This document shows positions 63,468 to 64,000 of a DNA stretch of 64,000 nucleotides, in pieces. Numbering within the stretch: the first letter of the stretch is position 1; each line of letters opens with the position of its first letter. Under the pieces are notes generated by a model, which saw only the letters and a program-made list of their open reading frames with translations, had not been told where the DNA came from and ran no database searches. Both the position numbers and the translations under genes were made by a program. Origin of the DNA: an uncultured Lachnospiraceae bacterium. GTDB taxonomy: Bacteria; Bacillota; Clostridia; Lachnospirales; Lachnospiraceae. The stretch is taken from assembly GCA_900320345.1 (NCBI GenBank), contig ONRZ01000002.1, forward strand, positions 39,417 to 103,416. The letters run 5' to 3'.

Positions 63468-64000
63468 ATGGAAATGACAATGAGGTGGTTCGGAACCGGA
63501 TTCGATACTGTGACTCTTAAGCAGATCAGGCAGGTGCCCGGTGTGACGGGAGTTATAACTACTCTGTATGACACAACGCCGGGTGAGGTATGGACACGCG
63601 AAAAGATCCGTGCGCTTAAGGATGAAGTTGAGGCTTCGGGTCTGCACATTTCAGGTATAGAATCTGTTAACATCCATGATTCTATCAAAATAGGTTCACC
63701 GGATCGTGACAGATATATAGATAATTATATTGAAACATTAAGGAATCTGGGAGAAGAGGACATCCGTCTTGTCTGCTATAATTTCATGCCGGTATTTGAC
63801 TGGACCAGGTCGGAACTTGCGAGAAAGCGCCCGGATGGATCGACGGTACTTGCCTATTCACAGAAGGCGATAGATGCACTGGATCCGGAAACCATGTTTG
63901 ATTCCATCAAGAATGATGCAAACGGGGCTATCCTCCCCGGATGGGAACCTGAGAGAATGGCTGTCATAAAGCAGCTCTTTGAAGACTATAAGGATGTTGA
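63468..64000 (+). CDS. uxuA: Mannonate dehydratase, 3' partial
   Basis: Converts D-mannonate to 2-keto-3-deoxygluconate. The frame starts MEMTMRWFGTGFDTVTLKQI, RQVPGVTGVITTLYDTTPGE, and runs open through CYNFMPVFDWTRSELA to the right window edge (177 residues seen of ~360). GAGG at 63456-63459 is 8 bases before ATG 63468; an adjacent ATG at 63465 is possible. Feeds kdgK. A fructuronate reductase gene is expected nearby but not in view. Confidence 0.93.
   Translation, partial: MEMTMRWFGTGFDTVTLKQIRQVPGVTGVITTLYDTTPGEVWTREKIRALKDEVEASGLHISGIESVNIHDSIKIGSPDRDRYIDNYIETLRNLGEEDIRLVCYNFMPVFDWTRSELARKRPDGSTVLAYSQKAIDALDPETMFDSIKNDANGAILPGWEPERMAVIKQLFEDYKDV

Overview
The window is a chromosomal segment of a Gram-positive anaerobe of the Clostridia, most probably a Lachnospiraceae. 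The evidence is gene order and families: the ispF-cysE-cysS-mrnC-rlmB-sigH block, recA-recX-rny, RNase Y, SigH and GerMN proteins (spore former lineage), strong AGGAGG ribosome binding sites, a GAAC-N4-GTTC type LexA box, and several Clostridia-specific lipoprotein and DUF families. The genus cannot be fixed from the sequence alone. Most of the window is conserved housekeeping sequence read left to right.

Layout. 1-6.2 kb: rimO (cut by the window edge), pgsA, a CinA-like protein without its MoCF domain, SOS-controlled recA, recX and rny, then a tRNA-Met on the minus strand. 6.5-12.4 kb: a lipoprotein and the ispF to sigH operon. 12.4-16.0 kb: a YtrA-type GntR regulator with a perfect palindromic operator, an ABC ATPase and a permease split by a -1 frameshift. 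16.0-19.8 kb: an AT-rich accessory island ending at tRNA-Thr. It holds fragments of conjugative-element, nuclease, exonuclease, acetyltransferase and integrase genes, three intact small double-glycine leader peptides (two with zinc-ribbon-like Cys pairs), and a type I toxin-antitoxin locus of the convergent Fst/par kind.

19.8-28.9 kb: a type VII secretion (T7SSb-like) operon: EssC ATPase, a YukD/EsaB-like protein, four WXG100-like proteins, a VWA-TM-FHA protein, and a DUF2974 lipase whose C-terminus is a WXG100-like helical hairpin ending in YxxxE. EssA, EssB and EsaA are not recognised anywhere in the window. I judge the lipase (a TslA-like reverse-architecture effector candidate) and the slimmed-down secretion operon to be the most interesting system here.

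28.9-35.2 kb: argG with two small genes on the minus strand, facing a GNAT-argJ-argB-argD operon across a shared region with ArgR-like boxes. 35.2-48.5 kb: solute-binding protein, HtrA protease, a pseudokinase with two FHA domains, comEA, a two-component system, a GerMN lipoprotein, comEC, holA and a DUF1653 protein. 48.6-54.2 kb: glyA, then an MBOAT / DHHW / SGNH / DUF4358 set probably for O-acetylation of a surface polymer. 54.4-54.8 kb: a roughly 350-nt structured noncoding RNA with its own promoter and terminator. 54.9-59.3 kb: amidase, beta-CASP nuclease, thyA and folA. 59.3-59.6 kb: a fourth double-glycine peptide, on the minus strand, cut by an in-frame stop. 59.7-64.0 kb: hexuronate catabolism: uxaC, a KDPG aldolase-VOC fusion, kdgK, a kduI remnant and uxuA (cut by the window edge).

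All domain and family names are from reading the protein sequences by eye. No database search was run.
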